Shown here in pieces: positions 1 through 5,540 of a stretch of DNA of 10,003 bases. The DNA lies in the NCBI GenBank assembly GCA_026770585.1, contig MU647026.1:219906-229908 (forward strand). Direction: 5' to 3'. Source of the stretch: Baffinella frigidus (lineage: Eukaryota > Cryptophyceae > Cryptomonadales > Baffinellaceae). Made by a program: the position numbers and the translations under genes. Position 1 is the first letter of the stretch; the number at the start of each line of letters is the position of its first letter. Under the pieces are notes generated by a model, which was not told the origin of the DNA, did not search any database, and was given only the letters and a program-made list of their open reading frames with translations.

Positions 1-275
1 GGCCCCGCCACTCCCGAGGCGGGCGTATCTCTCCCGAGGCGGGCCCACCTGTCCCGAGGCGTGCCTATATCTCCCGAGACGGGCCTGTCACTCCCGAGGC
101 GGGCCTATCCATCCCGCGGCGGGCGTATCTGTCCCGAGGTGGGCCAATCTGTCCCGAGGTGGGCCAATCTGTCCCGAGGCGGGCCTATCTGTCCCGAGGC
201 GGTGCGGGCCTATCTTTTCCAGGCGGGGCTTCTCTCCCGAAGCGGGCCTATGGGCCGATCTTTCCCGAGGCGGGC
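1..275. repeat. GC-rich 20-base minisatellite
   Basis: Tandem array of a 20-base unit close to STCCCGAGGCGGGCCTATCT. Clean units run in exact 20-base register from 11 to about 210, then degrade to about 275. Each unit contains CCCG-AGG-CGGG, a small inverted repeat that can form a hairpin on either strand. Because 20 is not a multiple of 3, the array stays open in several frames and gives artificial arginine/glycine/proline-rich ORFs. I see no gene here. Confidence 0.9.
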
Positions 276-424
276 CGCCGATGCTTTCGCACGTGCCGCG
301 CGCAACATGTGGCCAGATCCTGCAAAAGTCGCGGCCTGATTGGTACTGTTCCTGGACCCGCCTAGGGAGAGAGGACCTAGCGGGGAGGGCGAGCGGGGAG
401 CTCTTTGTTCGCAGCGCCGAGGAA

Positions 425-504
425 CTGCGAACGAAGGACCTCCTCTGCGAACAAGAGATCTCCTCTGCGAACGAACAAGAGACGGTGCGAACGAAGGGGT
501 TCCT
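425..504. repeat. Second 20-base tandem repeat, four units
   Basis: Four consecutive 20-base units begin at 425, 445, 465 and 485. Each starts with CTGCGAAC or GTGCGAAC and continues with AAG/GAAGG-type purine sequence ending in CTCCT, GACG or TTCCT. The period equals that of the unrelated array at 1-275. I see no convincing coding sequence between 276 and 424. Confidence 0.8.
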
Positions 505-589
505 GGCAGCTGTAGGGAGGAGGCGCCTCTCATCGGAGGTTGAGGAACGCGGAGTACACCTGCCACGAACAAGCCTAGAGTTGAGCTGG

Positions 590-738
590 CGAAACAGAGT
601 CCTTCCATTATTTGTACTGGCGAGACAGAGTCCTTCTATTATTTGTACTGGCGAGACATAGTCCTTCTATTATTTGTACTGACGAGACAGAGTCCTTCTA
701 TCATTTGCACTGGCGAAACAGAGTCCTTCTATTATTTC
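590..738. repeat. 31-base tandem repeat
   Basis: Four full 31-base units start at 590, 621, 652 and 683, with a fifth partial unit from 714. Each reads CGARACAGAGTCCTTCTATT then ATTTGTACTGG with one to three changes. The core CTATTATTTGTAC recurs elsewhere on the opposite strand as GTACAAATAATAG, at about 6093-6108, 6356-6370 and inside the TIR element at 7822-7908. The array probably expanded from the end of that dispersed element. Apparent ORFs through it are artefacts of the repeat. Confidence 0.9.
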
Positions 739-769
739 GGAGTACACCTGCGGACGCTGCCCAGCGTCA

Positions 770-835
770 GGTTATGGCATTGGAGCCATTCCATTACCTC
801 GAGGTCATAGCATTGGAGCCATTATCATATCTCGA
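770..835. repeat. 33-base direct repeat, two units
   Basis: Two adjacent 33-base units at 770-802 and 803-835 share GCATTGGAGCCATT and end in CTCGA. No further function is visible. The sequence to 938 holds one copy of the intron-start-like block and nothing else recognisable. Confidence 0.8.
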
Positions 836-938
836 GTCTGTTGAGCCGCGCCAGGCTCTCATCCAAGGTTCAGGAACGCTGAGTAAACCTGCCCATACCA
901 GCCCTCAACCCTCAACCTCTATCCCTTAAGTGACCAGC

Positions 939-995
939 CGGTCAAATTTGACCGCCAAGAGGTCCTAGGCAAGTCCTAGGGCCCTACGGTAGGGC
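939..995. other. Cluster of perfect palindromes
   Basis: 939-954 is a perfect 16-base palindrome (CGGTCAAATTTGACCG). 981-995 is GCCCTAC-G-GTAGGGC, with seven-base arms around one base. Between them GTCCTAGG occurs twice as a direct repeat. The cluster lies just left of the large inverted repeat at 1023-1183 and could form cruciforms or hairpins. Confidence 0.7.
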
Positions 996-1022
996 GTATG
1001 CGCGTACTGGGCACTTAAGGGG

Positions 1023-1183
1023 TACCCTAAAAGCCTATACCCTACAAGCATACACCCTAAAAGCATACACCCTAAATACCCAACGCGGAGTACACCTGTC
1101 CACAAGAGCCGGATCAAACACGTGAGGCGTTTAGGGTATATGCTTTTAGGGTGTATGGTTGTAGGGTATAGGCTTTTAGGGTA
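1023..1183. repeat. 54-base inverted repeat where telomere-like sequence flips strand
   Basis: The arms at 1023-1076 and 1130-1183 are reverse complements with 52 of 54 matches; the mismatched pairs are 1068/1138 and 1048/1158. The left arm carries ACCCTAAAAGC-type, C-rich units. The right arm carries GCTTTTAGGGT-type, G-rich units. The 53-base spacer contains one copy of the CAG|GTGTACTCC block. This is the only sizeable place in the window where the C-rich telomere-like strand is on +. The order C-rich then G-rich is the opposite of a classical telomere fusion. Confidence 0.9.
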
Positions 1184-1483
1184 GGGTATAGGGTTTTAGG
1201 GTTTAGGATTTTGGGGTTACAGTTTTAGGGTTTAGGGTTTTAGGGTTTAGGGTTTTAGGGTTTGGAGTTTTGGGGTTTACGGTTTTAGGGTTTTAAGGTT
1301 TTAGGGTTTAGGTGTGTAGGGTTTAGGCTTTGAGGGTTTACGGTTTCAGGGTTTAGGCTTATAGGGTTTACGGTTTCAGGATTTTAGCTGTTTGGGTTTA
1401 CAGTTTTAGGGTTTGGGCTTTTGGGGGTTAGGGTTTAGTCTTCTAGGGTTTACGATTTTAGTGTTTAGGGTTTTAGGGGTTAG
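1184..1483. repeat. Degenerate telomere-like array
   Basis: This stretch is made of TTTAGGG and TTTTAGGG units, often alternating to give a 15-base period near 1200-1260, with many point variants such as TTTACGG and TTTCAGG. The mixture of 7- and 8-base units and its decay suggest an old interstitial array, not an active chromosome end. No gene is seen. Confidence 0.9.
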
Positions 1484-1538
1484 GGTTCCATACCTGGTCA
1501 TCGAAAGTGACGGATGCCATCATGGTTGAAAAGTGCCA
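1484..1538 (-). pseudogene. Broken copy of candidate exon T
   Basis: This 55-base segment matches 1719-1773 at 52 of 55 positions. It covers the 3' part of candidate exon T and the first bases of the intron, GTATGGAACC. Translated on the minus strand it reads HFSTMMASVTFDDQ before CAG|GTATGG. The copy lacks the upstream AG of the intact version, because the similarity ends at TGGCAC. Its intron continues directly into CCCTAACCCCTAAAA telomere-like sequence. Only three bases differ from the other copy, one of them synonymous (ACC/ACG). Confidence 0.5.
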
Positions 1539-1542
1539 TTCG

Positions 1543-1688
1543 TAGTAATTAAATAGAGACCATAGTAAATTTATCTACGGATCAGTGATTTTATCTATGG
1601 ATCTTGGCTTCAATGTCTTGAACATGTTGAGTCTCTTCTTCACCGGGTGTGATAGGGCGGTCATTAGTAATTAAAAAGAGACCATAGT
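1543..1688. repeat. 24-base direct repeat around a short unique spacer
   Basis: TAGTAATTAAAWAGAGACCATAGT occurs at 1543-1566 and 1665-1688 with one mismatch. Together with the 55-base repeat the order is exon copy, 24-mer, spacer, 24-mer, exon copy, so the block is a nested duplication. The spacer holds a short 19-20 base tandem (TTATCTACGGATC / TTATCTATGGATC) near 1571-1604. No gene is seen in 1567-1664. Confidence 0.75.
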
Positions 1689-1728
1689 TATTATACCTAT
1701 AGAGGTTTCAGGGCTCAAGGTTCCATAC

Positions 1729-1782
1729 CTGGTCATCGAAAGTGACGGAAGTCATCATCGTTGAAAAGTGCCACAGCCTTGC
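1729..1782 (-). CDS. Candidate exon T (18 codons), product unrecognised
   Basis: On the minus strand this island follows GGCGAACCAG and ends before GTATGG, a strong 5' splice-site match. It is 54 bases long and open in phase 0: ARLWHFSTMM then TSVTFDDQ. A partial copy at 1494-1538 differs by one synonymous and one conservative codon, which supports this frame. Telomere-like C-strand repeats lie on both sides, at 1794 onwards and, for the copy, below 1484. I do not recognise the peptide. It could belong to the same gene as the exons further right or to another gene. The splice sites are inferred. Confidence 0.5.
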
Positions 1783-1793
1783 CTGGTTCGCCT

Positions 1794-2089
1794 GGGTTTG
1801 GGGTTTGGGGTTTGGGGTTTGGGGTTTAGGGTTCGGGGTTGAGGGTTTAGGAGGTTTAGGGTTTAGGGTTTAGTGTTAAGTGTTTAGTGTTCAGTGTTTA
1901 GTGTTTAGTGTTTAGTGTTTGGGTTTAGTGTTTAGGGTTTAGTGTTTAGGGTTTAGAGTTTGGGGTTTGTGGTTTAGGGGTTAGGTTCTAGGGTCTAGAA
2001 TTTATGGCTTAGCGGTCAGGGTTTCGTGTGTTTAGTTTCGTGTTTCGTGTTTAGGGTTTAGGGTCAAGTTTTCAGGATTTAGGGTTGAG
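1794..2089. repeat. Telomere-variant array (TTTGGGG then TTTAGTG types)
   Basis: This array begins with about five TTTGGGG units, passes through mixed units, then a run of TTTAGTG/TTCAGTG units near 1870-1945, and returns to TTTAGGG and TTTCGTG types. Each variant occurs as a local run, which suggests local expansion of mutated units. Confidence 0.9.
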
Positions 2090-2101
2090 GGTGAAACGTA
2101 C

Positions 2102-2151
2102 CGGGCTTCTTGCAACCGCGTTCGGATGCGATGGGTTCTCGATCTTTGTGC
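2102..2151 (-). CDS. Candidate 50-base exon R between telomere-like arrays
   Basis: This unique island interrupts the telomere-like array. On the minus strand it follows CCCGATGCAG and ends before GTACGT, an excellent 5' splice-site match. Two frames are plausible, TKIENPSHPNAVARSP and HKDREPIASERGCKKP; a third is open but arginine-rich. There is no second copy to choose between them. The size and setting match the better-supported exons. The product is unknown. Confidence 0.3.
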
Positions 2152-2162
2152 CTGCATCGGGA

Positions 2163-2404
2163 AGCGTTTCGGGTCTCGGGTTCAGGGTTTTGGATTTAGG
2201 GTTCAGGGTTCAGGGCTTAGGGTGTAGGGTTTAGGGTGTAGTGTTAAGTGTTTAGGGTTAAAGACAATCGCCCGGGGCAGTGGCGAGGTTCAGGGTTCAG
2301 GGTCCAGGATTGAGGGTTTGAGGTTTGGGCTTTAGGGTTTCGGGTTTCGGGTTTCAGGGTTGGGATTTCGAGTTTCGGAGTTGGGGTTAGGGGTGAGGGG
2401 TTCG
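2163..2404. repeat. Degenerate telomere-like array
   Basis: Mixed TTTAGGG, TTCAGGG, TTTCGGG and TGTAGGG units, interrupted by about 25 unique bases near 2260-2285. Minus-strand ORFs rich in proline, threonine and asparagine here are translations of the repeat and were not called. Confidence 0.85.
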
Positions 2405-2415
2405 GGCAGTCACAC

Positions 2416-2463
2416 GTCGCAGCTTCAAAGTAACAGATCTGCATCTGCCTAATGAACAACACC
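2416..2463 (-). CDS. Candidate 48-base exon S
   Basis: On the minus strand this follows CCCTCCCAG and could end before GTGTGAC. In one frame it reads VLFIRQMQICYFEAA, which looks more like protein than the surrounding repeat translation; the same frame would stay open into the flanking array. The island is flanked by telomere-like repeats on the left and unique sequence on the right. No homologue is recognised and no second copy is available to test the frame. Confidence 0.3.
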
Positions 2464-2618
2464 CTGGGAGGGTTTAGTGGTTAGGGGTTGAAAACGATAC
2501 CTAGCGCTGCCTCACTCGCGTTGCCAGACTATCCTCAAGTTGACACGCTGGCTTCCCAGCACACATCCGATAACTTGACAGCGGAAACGGGCCCCGGGGA
2601 AGCGAATTGGTGAGAACG

Positions 2619-2693
2619 AATAGACTGGGGCAGAGCTAGGGGCTCGCAACCTAAGAATCAACTGGGTCAGACCTAGGGGCTCGTAACCTGATG
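2619..2693 (-). repeat. Direct repeat with splice-donor-like ends
   Basis: Two copies, 2624-2653 and 2661-2690, read ACTGGGKCAGASCTAGGGGCTCG then YAACCTR on +. On the minus strand each gives (C/T)AG|GTTRCGAGCCCCTAG, a donor-like junction. A related junction, CAG|GTCACGAGTCCC, ends candidate exon A at 9795/9796, and a broken one lies at 9484/9485. The left part, AATAGACTGRGSCAGAGCTAG (2619-2639), also recurs at 4662-4682 with two mismatches. This looks like a second family of shared intron starts. Confidence 0.55.
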
Positions 2694-2767
2694 CAGTGTC
2701 GAGGTTGCAGATCGTCATCTGGTTTGCGCCTGTCCCGCCGTGCCGCACGTACAGACCTACCCCCGAT

Positions 2768-2995
2768 TTGGATCGTCAAAAGGTCAATTCCGGAAGTTGA
2801 CAGTTTTGTGCCAGCGCCGGCAACTTTTGAATCTGAGAAGCGCCTGTCCCGCCGTTTTGGATTGCCAAAAGGTCAATTATGGACCTACCCCACATTTCTC
2901 GCGTCAGAAGATCAATTATACAACTACCTTCCCCTTTGGCGTGCCAAAAGATCAATTCCGGAAGTTGACGGCTTGGTGCTAGCGCCGGCAACTTT
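2768..2995 (-). repeat. 40-base and 51-base repeats with a coding-like frame
   Basis: A core close to TTTGGATTGCCAAAAGGTCAATT recurs at about 2768, 2857, 2896 and 2936 on +, the last three about 40 bases apart. A longer pair, 2777-2827 and 2945-2995, matches at 46 of 51 positions. On the minus strand both long copies are open as KVAGAxTKxSTSGIDLL, and three of the differing codons are synonymous (ACC/ACA, AAG/AAA, GAT/GAC). Possible AG (TTCTCAG, AAACCAG) and GT (AAG|GTAGTT) sites surround them. Exon copies are possible, but a second frame, KLPALA..., is also partly open. Confidence 0.4.
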
Positions 2996-3242
2996 CGCCG
3001 TGGTGGGACTGCAGACCCTTAGTTCCTTGACCTTCCCCCCTAAAACACTCACAACGCCAACACAGCAGAAATAACAAAACACCGGAAATGATGCTAGGGC
3101 GGGGCCCTGACCGTTGTGGCAACACACGAAGAGCGTTTCCCGCCGGGACAACCGTCAAGAGTGGGACGTCTCAAAGCAAAAGAGAGAACATCCGTGACTG
3201 GGAGTAACCGTGGGACACGAAGGGTGGGGTGGGGGCAGGAAC
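2996..3242. other. Unique stretch without a recognised feature
   Basis: Non-repetitive sequence. Short ORFs exist on both strands but none has supporting repeats, codon pattern or recognisable motifs. In the split-gene model this is intron downstream of exon J on the minus strand, or the 3' end of the gene. No clear polyadenylation signal was found. Confidence 0.4.
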
Positions 3243-3297
3243 CGTTGTGCGTCTCGAATTCAGGGTCGAAGACCATCTTGATGATTGTGTCCGCCAC
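3243..3297 (-). CDS. Candidate exon J: C-terminal segment of an SDR-type oxidoreductase
   Basis: The minus-strand island reads VADTIIKMVFDPEFETHN and then G split by the donor AACG|GTTCC. It follows CCGAAAAG, a weak acceptor. A 62-base copy at 3539-3600 differs by one base, changing V to L. Placed after exon L (phase 0), it gives KDPDK-VADTIIKMVFDPEF. This resembles the tail of short-chain dehydrogenase/reductases, where a P-E-x-G/A-A segment precedes a helix and a DPE-type turn; that resemblance comes from family knowledge, without alignment. The exon is 55 bases with incoming phase 0. The true 3' end of the gene is not resolved. Confidence 0.55.
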
Positions 3298-3305
3298 CTT
3301 TTCGG

Positions 3306-3538
3306 TTCGGGTTTGGGTCTTAGGGTTAAGTGATTAGGTTGTAGTGTTTAAGGGTATAGGGAATACTGGTTAGGGTGTATGGTGTTGGGTGTAGGGTTGA
3401 GAGTGTAGGGTTCAACGTTTCGGGTTAACGGTCTCGGTTTTCGGTCTTCGGGTACATGGTATGGGGTATGATGTGGAGGGTGTAGGGCGTCGGGTATAGA
3501 GTTTCAGGTTTCGGGTTTCGGGTGTAGGGTGTAGGGTA
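3306..3538. repeat. Degenerate telomere-like array
   Basis: Loosely heptameric TTTAGGG-derived sequence with GTGTAGGG, TTTCGGG and TATGGGG variants. In the gene model this is part of the intron between exons L and J. Nothing else is visible. Confidence 0.8.
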
Positions 3539-3600
3539 GTTGTGCGTCTCGAATTCAGGGTCGAAGACCATCTTGATGATTGTGTCCGCCAACTTTTCGG
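3539..3600 (-). pseudogene. Near-identical copy of exon J without a donor
   Basis: This matches 3244-3305 at 61 of 62 positions. The match ends at the CACAAC that closes exon J. In this copy it runs straight into TACCCTACACC telomere-like sequence, so the AACG|GT junction is absent. The other end shares only the CCGAAAAG that precedes exon J. The copy sits inside the proposed L-J intron, 295 bases from its twin. The high identity implies a recent duplication or gene conversion. Confidence 0.6.
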
Positions 3601-3860
3601 GTGTTGGGATCAGAGGTTTGTGATGTAGGGAATAAGGGTTCGTGATCAGGAATTATGGTATAAGGTATAGGTTTTGGGTTTTAGGGGATAGGACATGGGT
3701 TATAGGGTGTAGGTTATAGGGTGCAGGGTGCAGGGTGCAGGGTGCAGGGTGCAGGGTGTAGGGTGTAGGGTGTAGGGTGTAGGGTGTAGGGTGTAGGGTT
3801 TAGGGTTTAGAGTTTAGGGTTTAGGGATTAGGGTTTAGGGATTAGGGTTTAGGGCTGGGG
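3601..3860. repeat. Telomere-variant array with stepwise homogeneous blocks
   Basis: Five TGCAGGG-type units (3721-3755) are followed by six TGTAGGG-type units (3756-3797) and then TTTAGGG-type units from 3798, all in one unbroken 7-base register. Each block differs from the next by one base. The flanks are degenerate. Confidence 0.9.
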
Positions 3861-4035
3861 GTGGAAGGCACCTTGTCTCTGCTTCTGGGTTTCGGGGGCT
3901 TCAGGGTTTCCAGGGTATAAGGTCAAGGTGTTAGGAAGATGGGAGGTGAGTAGGCCATATACCCCTAAACCAAGGATGAGGGTTTAGGGTTTAGGGTTTA
4001 GGATTTATGGATTTGGAGGGTTGGGGATGCGTGCA
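3861..4035. other. Mixed island in the proposed L-J intron
   Basis: Partly unique sequence with scattered TTTAGGG units. On the minus strand CCCAGAAGCAGAGACAAG|GTG near 3870-3890 resembles the 3' end of exon L (GACCCAGACAAG|GTG), so a decayed fragment of that exon may be present. No open frame of useful length is supported. Confidence 0.35.
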
Positions 4036-4109
4036 GATGGACACGGACGTGTGGGGGACAGACAAGGTGGGGGGGGTCACCTTGTCTGGGTCCTTCCCGT
4101 ATGTGTCCA
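4036..4109. repeat. Nested inverted repeats and an inverted copy of part of exon P
   Basis: 4036-4057 matches the reverse complement of 4424-4445 with one mismatch (GATGGACACGGACRTGTGGGGG), so part of exon P has an inverted copy inside the next intron. In addition AGACAAGGTG (4060-4069) pairs with CACCTTGTCT (4078-4087), and TGGACAC (4038-4044) pairs with GTGTCCA (4103-4109), making a long imperfect hairpin that overlaps exon L. Confidence 0.7.
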
Positions 4110-4131
4110 CTCTCCACTTCTGGAGCATTTT
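4081..4131 (-). CDS. Candidate exon L (17 codons) of the SDR-type gene
   Basis: On the minus strand this island follows CTCACCGCAG and ends in GACAAG before GTGACC, both good splice matches. It is exactly 51 bases and open in phase 0: KMLQKWRVDTYGKDPDK. The upstream neighbour P ends in phase 0 and the downstream neighbour J begins in phase 0. The KDPDK segment lies where SDR enzymes of the carbonyl-reductase and retinol-dehydrogenase type have a (T/S)PEEGA segment after the PG motif. Almost pure telomere repeat (4132-4393) lies on its upstream side. A hairpin overlaps its 3' end. Confidence 0.65.
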
Positions 4132-4393
4132 CTGCGGTGAGGGTTTAGGGTTTAGGGTTTAGGGTTTAGGGTTTAGGGTTTAGGGTTGAGGGTGTAGGAT
4201 TTAGGATTTGGAGTTTAGGGTTCGGGGTTTAGGGTTCACTGTTCAGAGTTTAGGGTTTAGGGTTCAGGGTTTAGGGTTTAGGGTTTGGGGTTTGGGGTTT
4301 AGGGTTTAGGGTTTGGGGTTTAGGGTTTAGGGTTTAGGGTTTAGGGTTTAGGGTTTAGGGTTTGGGGTTTAAGGTTTAGGGTTGAGGGTTTAC
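4132..4393 (-). repeat. 262-base telomere-repeat array, proposed intron P-L
   Basis: On + this is almost continuous TTTAGGG, with runs of six or more exact units at about 4141-4187 and 4321-4365 and a few TTCAGGG, TTTGGGG and TTGAGGG units. On the minus strand it begins GTAAACCCTCAACCC and ends CCCTCACCGCAG, so it has both splice-site consensus ends and telomere C-strand sequence in between. This is the clearest case in the window of a telomere array occupying the whole gap between two phase-compatible coding islands. Confidence 0.8.
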
Positions 4394-4449
4394 CCGCCAG
4401 GCCCCGAGGCCCTTACATGCCGACCCCCACATGTCCGTGTCCATCAACC
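4394..4449 (-). CDS. Candidate exon P (GG + 18 codons) of the SDR-type gene
   Basis: The minus-strand island follows GAGCCCGCAG and ends in CTGGCGG before GTAAACC. Only one frame is open: two bases, then LMDTDMWGSACKGLGAWR. Exon O ends with a single G of a split codon, so O and P join as GGG without shifting frame, giving HIIDPG-LMDTDMW. PGxxxTDM is the motif that follows the catalytic helix in short-chain dehydrogenases, where it helps bind the cofactor and shape the substrate pocket. The repeat arrays on either side are unrelated to each other (21-base repeats upstream, telomere array downstream). Confidence 0.65.
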
Positions 4450-4970
4450 CTGCGGGCTCCAAATGATTGAAACGAGTTTTTCAAGGGCTTGTCATGAGTG
4501 AAATGAGCTTTTAGGGGCGTGAAATGCGCGGTTAGGGGCGTGAAATGGGCTGGGAGTGAGCTTTCGGGGGCGTGAAACGGGCGTGAAATGCGCTGTGTGT
4601 GGTACAATCTCGTCCACTTTGGGGTGAAAAAAGGCCCGGTCTCACCACAGTGGTGGGCCCAAATAGACTGAGCCAGAGCTAGAAGAACGCTCCTCGAGTT
4701 TCCGGACGAGCGCTTTCCTTAGAGGAAACTTCTAGTAGGGGCGTGGAATGATCTAACAGGGGCTTGAAATGTTCTGTTGGGGGCTTGCAATGAGCTCTTA
4801 GGCGCTTGCAATAAAAAAATATGAGAGCAAATACGGGCGTGCAATTCGCTGTTAGGGGCTTGAAATGAGCAGTTTTGGGGGAGAGATTAGGGGCGTGAAA
4901 CGATCTAGTAGGGGCTTGCAATGAGCTGTTATGGGCCTGAAATATGCAGTTGGGGGCTTGGAATGCGGAC
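4450..4970 (-). repeat. 21-base minisatellite, proposed intron O-P
   Basis: Two blocks, about 4487-4600 and 4730-4968, hold variants of GGGGCKTGMAATGAGCTGTTA. On the minus strand the 21-base period reads as heptapeptides such as AHFKPLT and SFQAPN, giving ORFs of 64 and 124 codons. I treat these as repeat artefacts. The block starts GTCCGCATTCC after exon O and ends GGAGCCCGCAG before exon P, and removing it keeps the frame. Between the blocks, CACCAC-A-GTGGTG (4643-4655) forms a hairpin, and 4662-4682 is a copy of the 2619-2639 repeat. Confidence 0.65.
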
Positions 4971-5074
4971 CTGGGTCGATAATGTGGGAGCAGACGCCCG
5001 ATCCGCGCGCCTCCAGTTTTTGGGCAAGAGCCGTCGCGAAGGTTATGAGGCACAGCTTCGAGTGCCGGCTCGCC
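4971..5074 (-). CDS. Candidate exon O: active-site helix and PG motif of an SDR-type enzyme
   Basis: The minus-strand island follows TTTCTCTCTTGGCAG, an ideal pyrimidine-rich acceptor, and ends before GTCCGC. It reads G, then ASRHSKLCLITFATALAQK, then LEARGSGVCSHIIDP and a split G. In short-chain dehydrogenases the lysine of YxxSK starts a helix about 28 residues before a PG; here K to PG is about 29. The catalytic tyrosine position holds serine (SRHSK). If splicing used GGCGAG|C six bases further in, a preceding TA would restore tyrosine. A copy at 5241-5301 has five synonymous changes in this frame, which strongly favours it over the overlapping GEPALEAVPHNLRD frame. Confidence 0.65.
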
Positions 5075-5100
5075 CTGCCAAGAGAGAAACCGTGGGAGGT

Positions 5101-5470
5101 TTTGAATAGGAGTTTTGATAGGAGTTTCAGTTGATTTGATAGGAGGTTCTATCAGTTTGATAGGAGTGTGAATATAGTTTCGGTAGGGTTGTCAGGAAGT
5201 TTGGGAAGTTTGATGGGGGTTTCGAAGGTTACGAGGCTTCTGGGCGAGGGCTGTCGCGAAGGTTATGAGGCACAGCTTCGAGTGCCGGCTCACCCTGCCA
5301 AACGTGGGATTCATCGAAGGGAACCCATGGGTTTTGTTGAAGAGGAGTTTCGATAGGAGTTTCGATAGGAGGTTCGATCGATTTGATAGGACCTTCTATC
5401 CGTTGTTGATAGGAGTTTGAGTAGAGATTTGATACGTTTGATAGGAGTTTGGATCGGGTTGATAGGAATT
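5101..5470. repeat. GATAGGAGTTTC repeats in the proposed intron before exon O
   Basis: Degenerate copies of a 12-base unit (GATAGGAGTTTC / GATAGGAGGTTC) occur at about 5105-5175 and 5342-5470, interrupted by copies of exon O. Exon O copies plus this repeat form a larger unit of about 216-220 bases, present about two and a half times. On the minus strand the unit reads ETPI in frame, which leaves long ATG-less open frames (4682-5191 and 5232-5558). These are explained by the repeat and are not called as genes. Confidence 0.75.
5241..5301 (-). pseudogene. Truncated copy of exon O
   Basis: This matches 5021-5081 at 57 of 61 positions, 220 bases away. It keeps the CCACGTTTGGCAG acceptor and reads G, then VSRHSKLCLITFATALAQK. 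Relative to exon O the codons ACG/ACA, GCT/GCC, CTT/CTC, CAA/CAG and AAA/AAG are synonymous; some lie just beyond the 61-base block. It then runs into a partial repeat of CGAAGGTTACGAGG and loses the LEARGSGV part and the donor. As it stands it cannot supply a complete exon. Confidence 0.6.
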
Positions 5471-5516
5471 TCCGAAGGTTACGAGGCCCAGCTTCAGGTC
5501 TCGACTCGCCCTGCCG
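5470..5516 (-). pseudogene. Diverged third copy of exon O
   Basis: After CCCACTCGGCAG the minus strand reads G, then ASRDLKLGLVTFGNS, aligned with ASRHSKLCLITFATA of exon O. Synonymous (AGC/AGT, CGG/CGA) and conservative (I/V) changes dominate, but the tail is replaced by the GATAGGAGTTTC repeat. It is older than the copy at 5241. The aspartate-leucine pair where exon O has HS suggests loss of constraint. Confidence 0.5.
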
Positions 5517-5540
5517 AGTGGGAACTCGTAGGAGTGATTT

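Larger units (their letters stand above)
546..1100 (-). other. Recurring intron-start-like block CAG|GTGTACTCCGCGTT
   Basis: On the minus strand a block close to GGCAGGTGTACTCCGCGTT occurs four times, at 546-564, 738-751 (shorter), 875-893 and 1082-1100. In each copy CAG or ACAG is followed directly by GTGTAC or GTTTAC, a good 5' splice-site match. The sequence upstream of the cut differs more between copies (GGCTTGTTCGTGG, GGCTCTTGTGGA, GGGCTGGTATGG) than the sequence downstream. This would fit introns sharing a common 5' end. Splicing is inferred, not seen. Confidence 0.45.

Noticed and set aside
210-608. A 132-codon minus-strand ORF rich in arginine, serine and proline
   Set aside because: It runs through two GC-rich 20-base repeats that are open in several frames. 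No motif or synonymous pattern supports it.
425-738. A CRISPR array
   Set aside because: The repeats are head-to-tail without unique spacers, and the sequence is eukaryotic.
4682-5191. A 170-codon minus-strand open frame with AHFKPLT-type heptapeptides and a WQGEPALEAVPHNLRD segment
   Set aside because: It has no ATG. Most of its length is a 21-base repeat with no stop in this frame. The duplicate at 5241-5301 changes amino acids in this frame but is silent in the overlapping SRHSKLCLITF frame.
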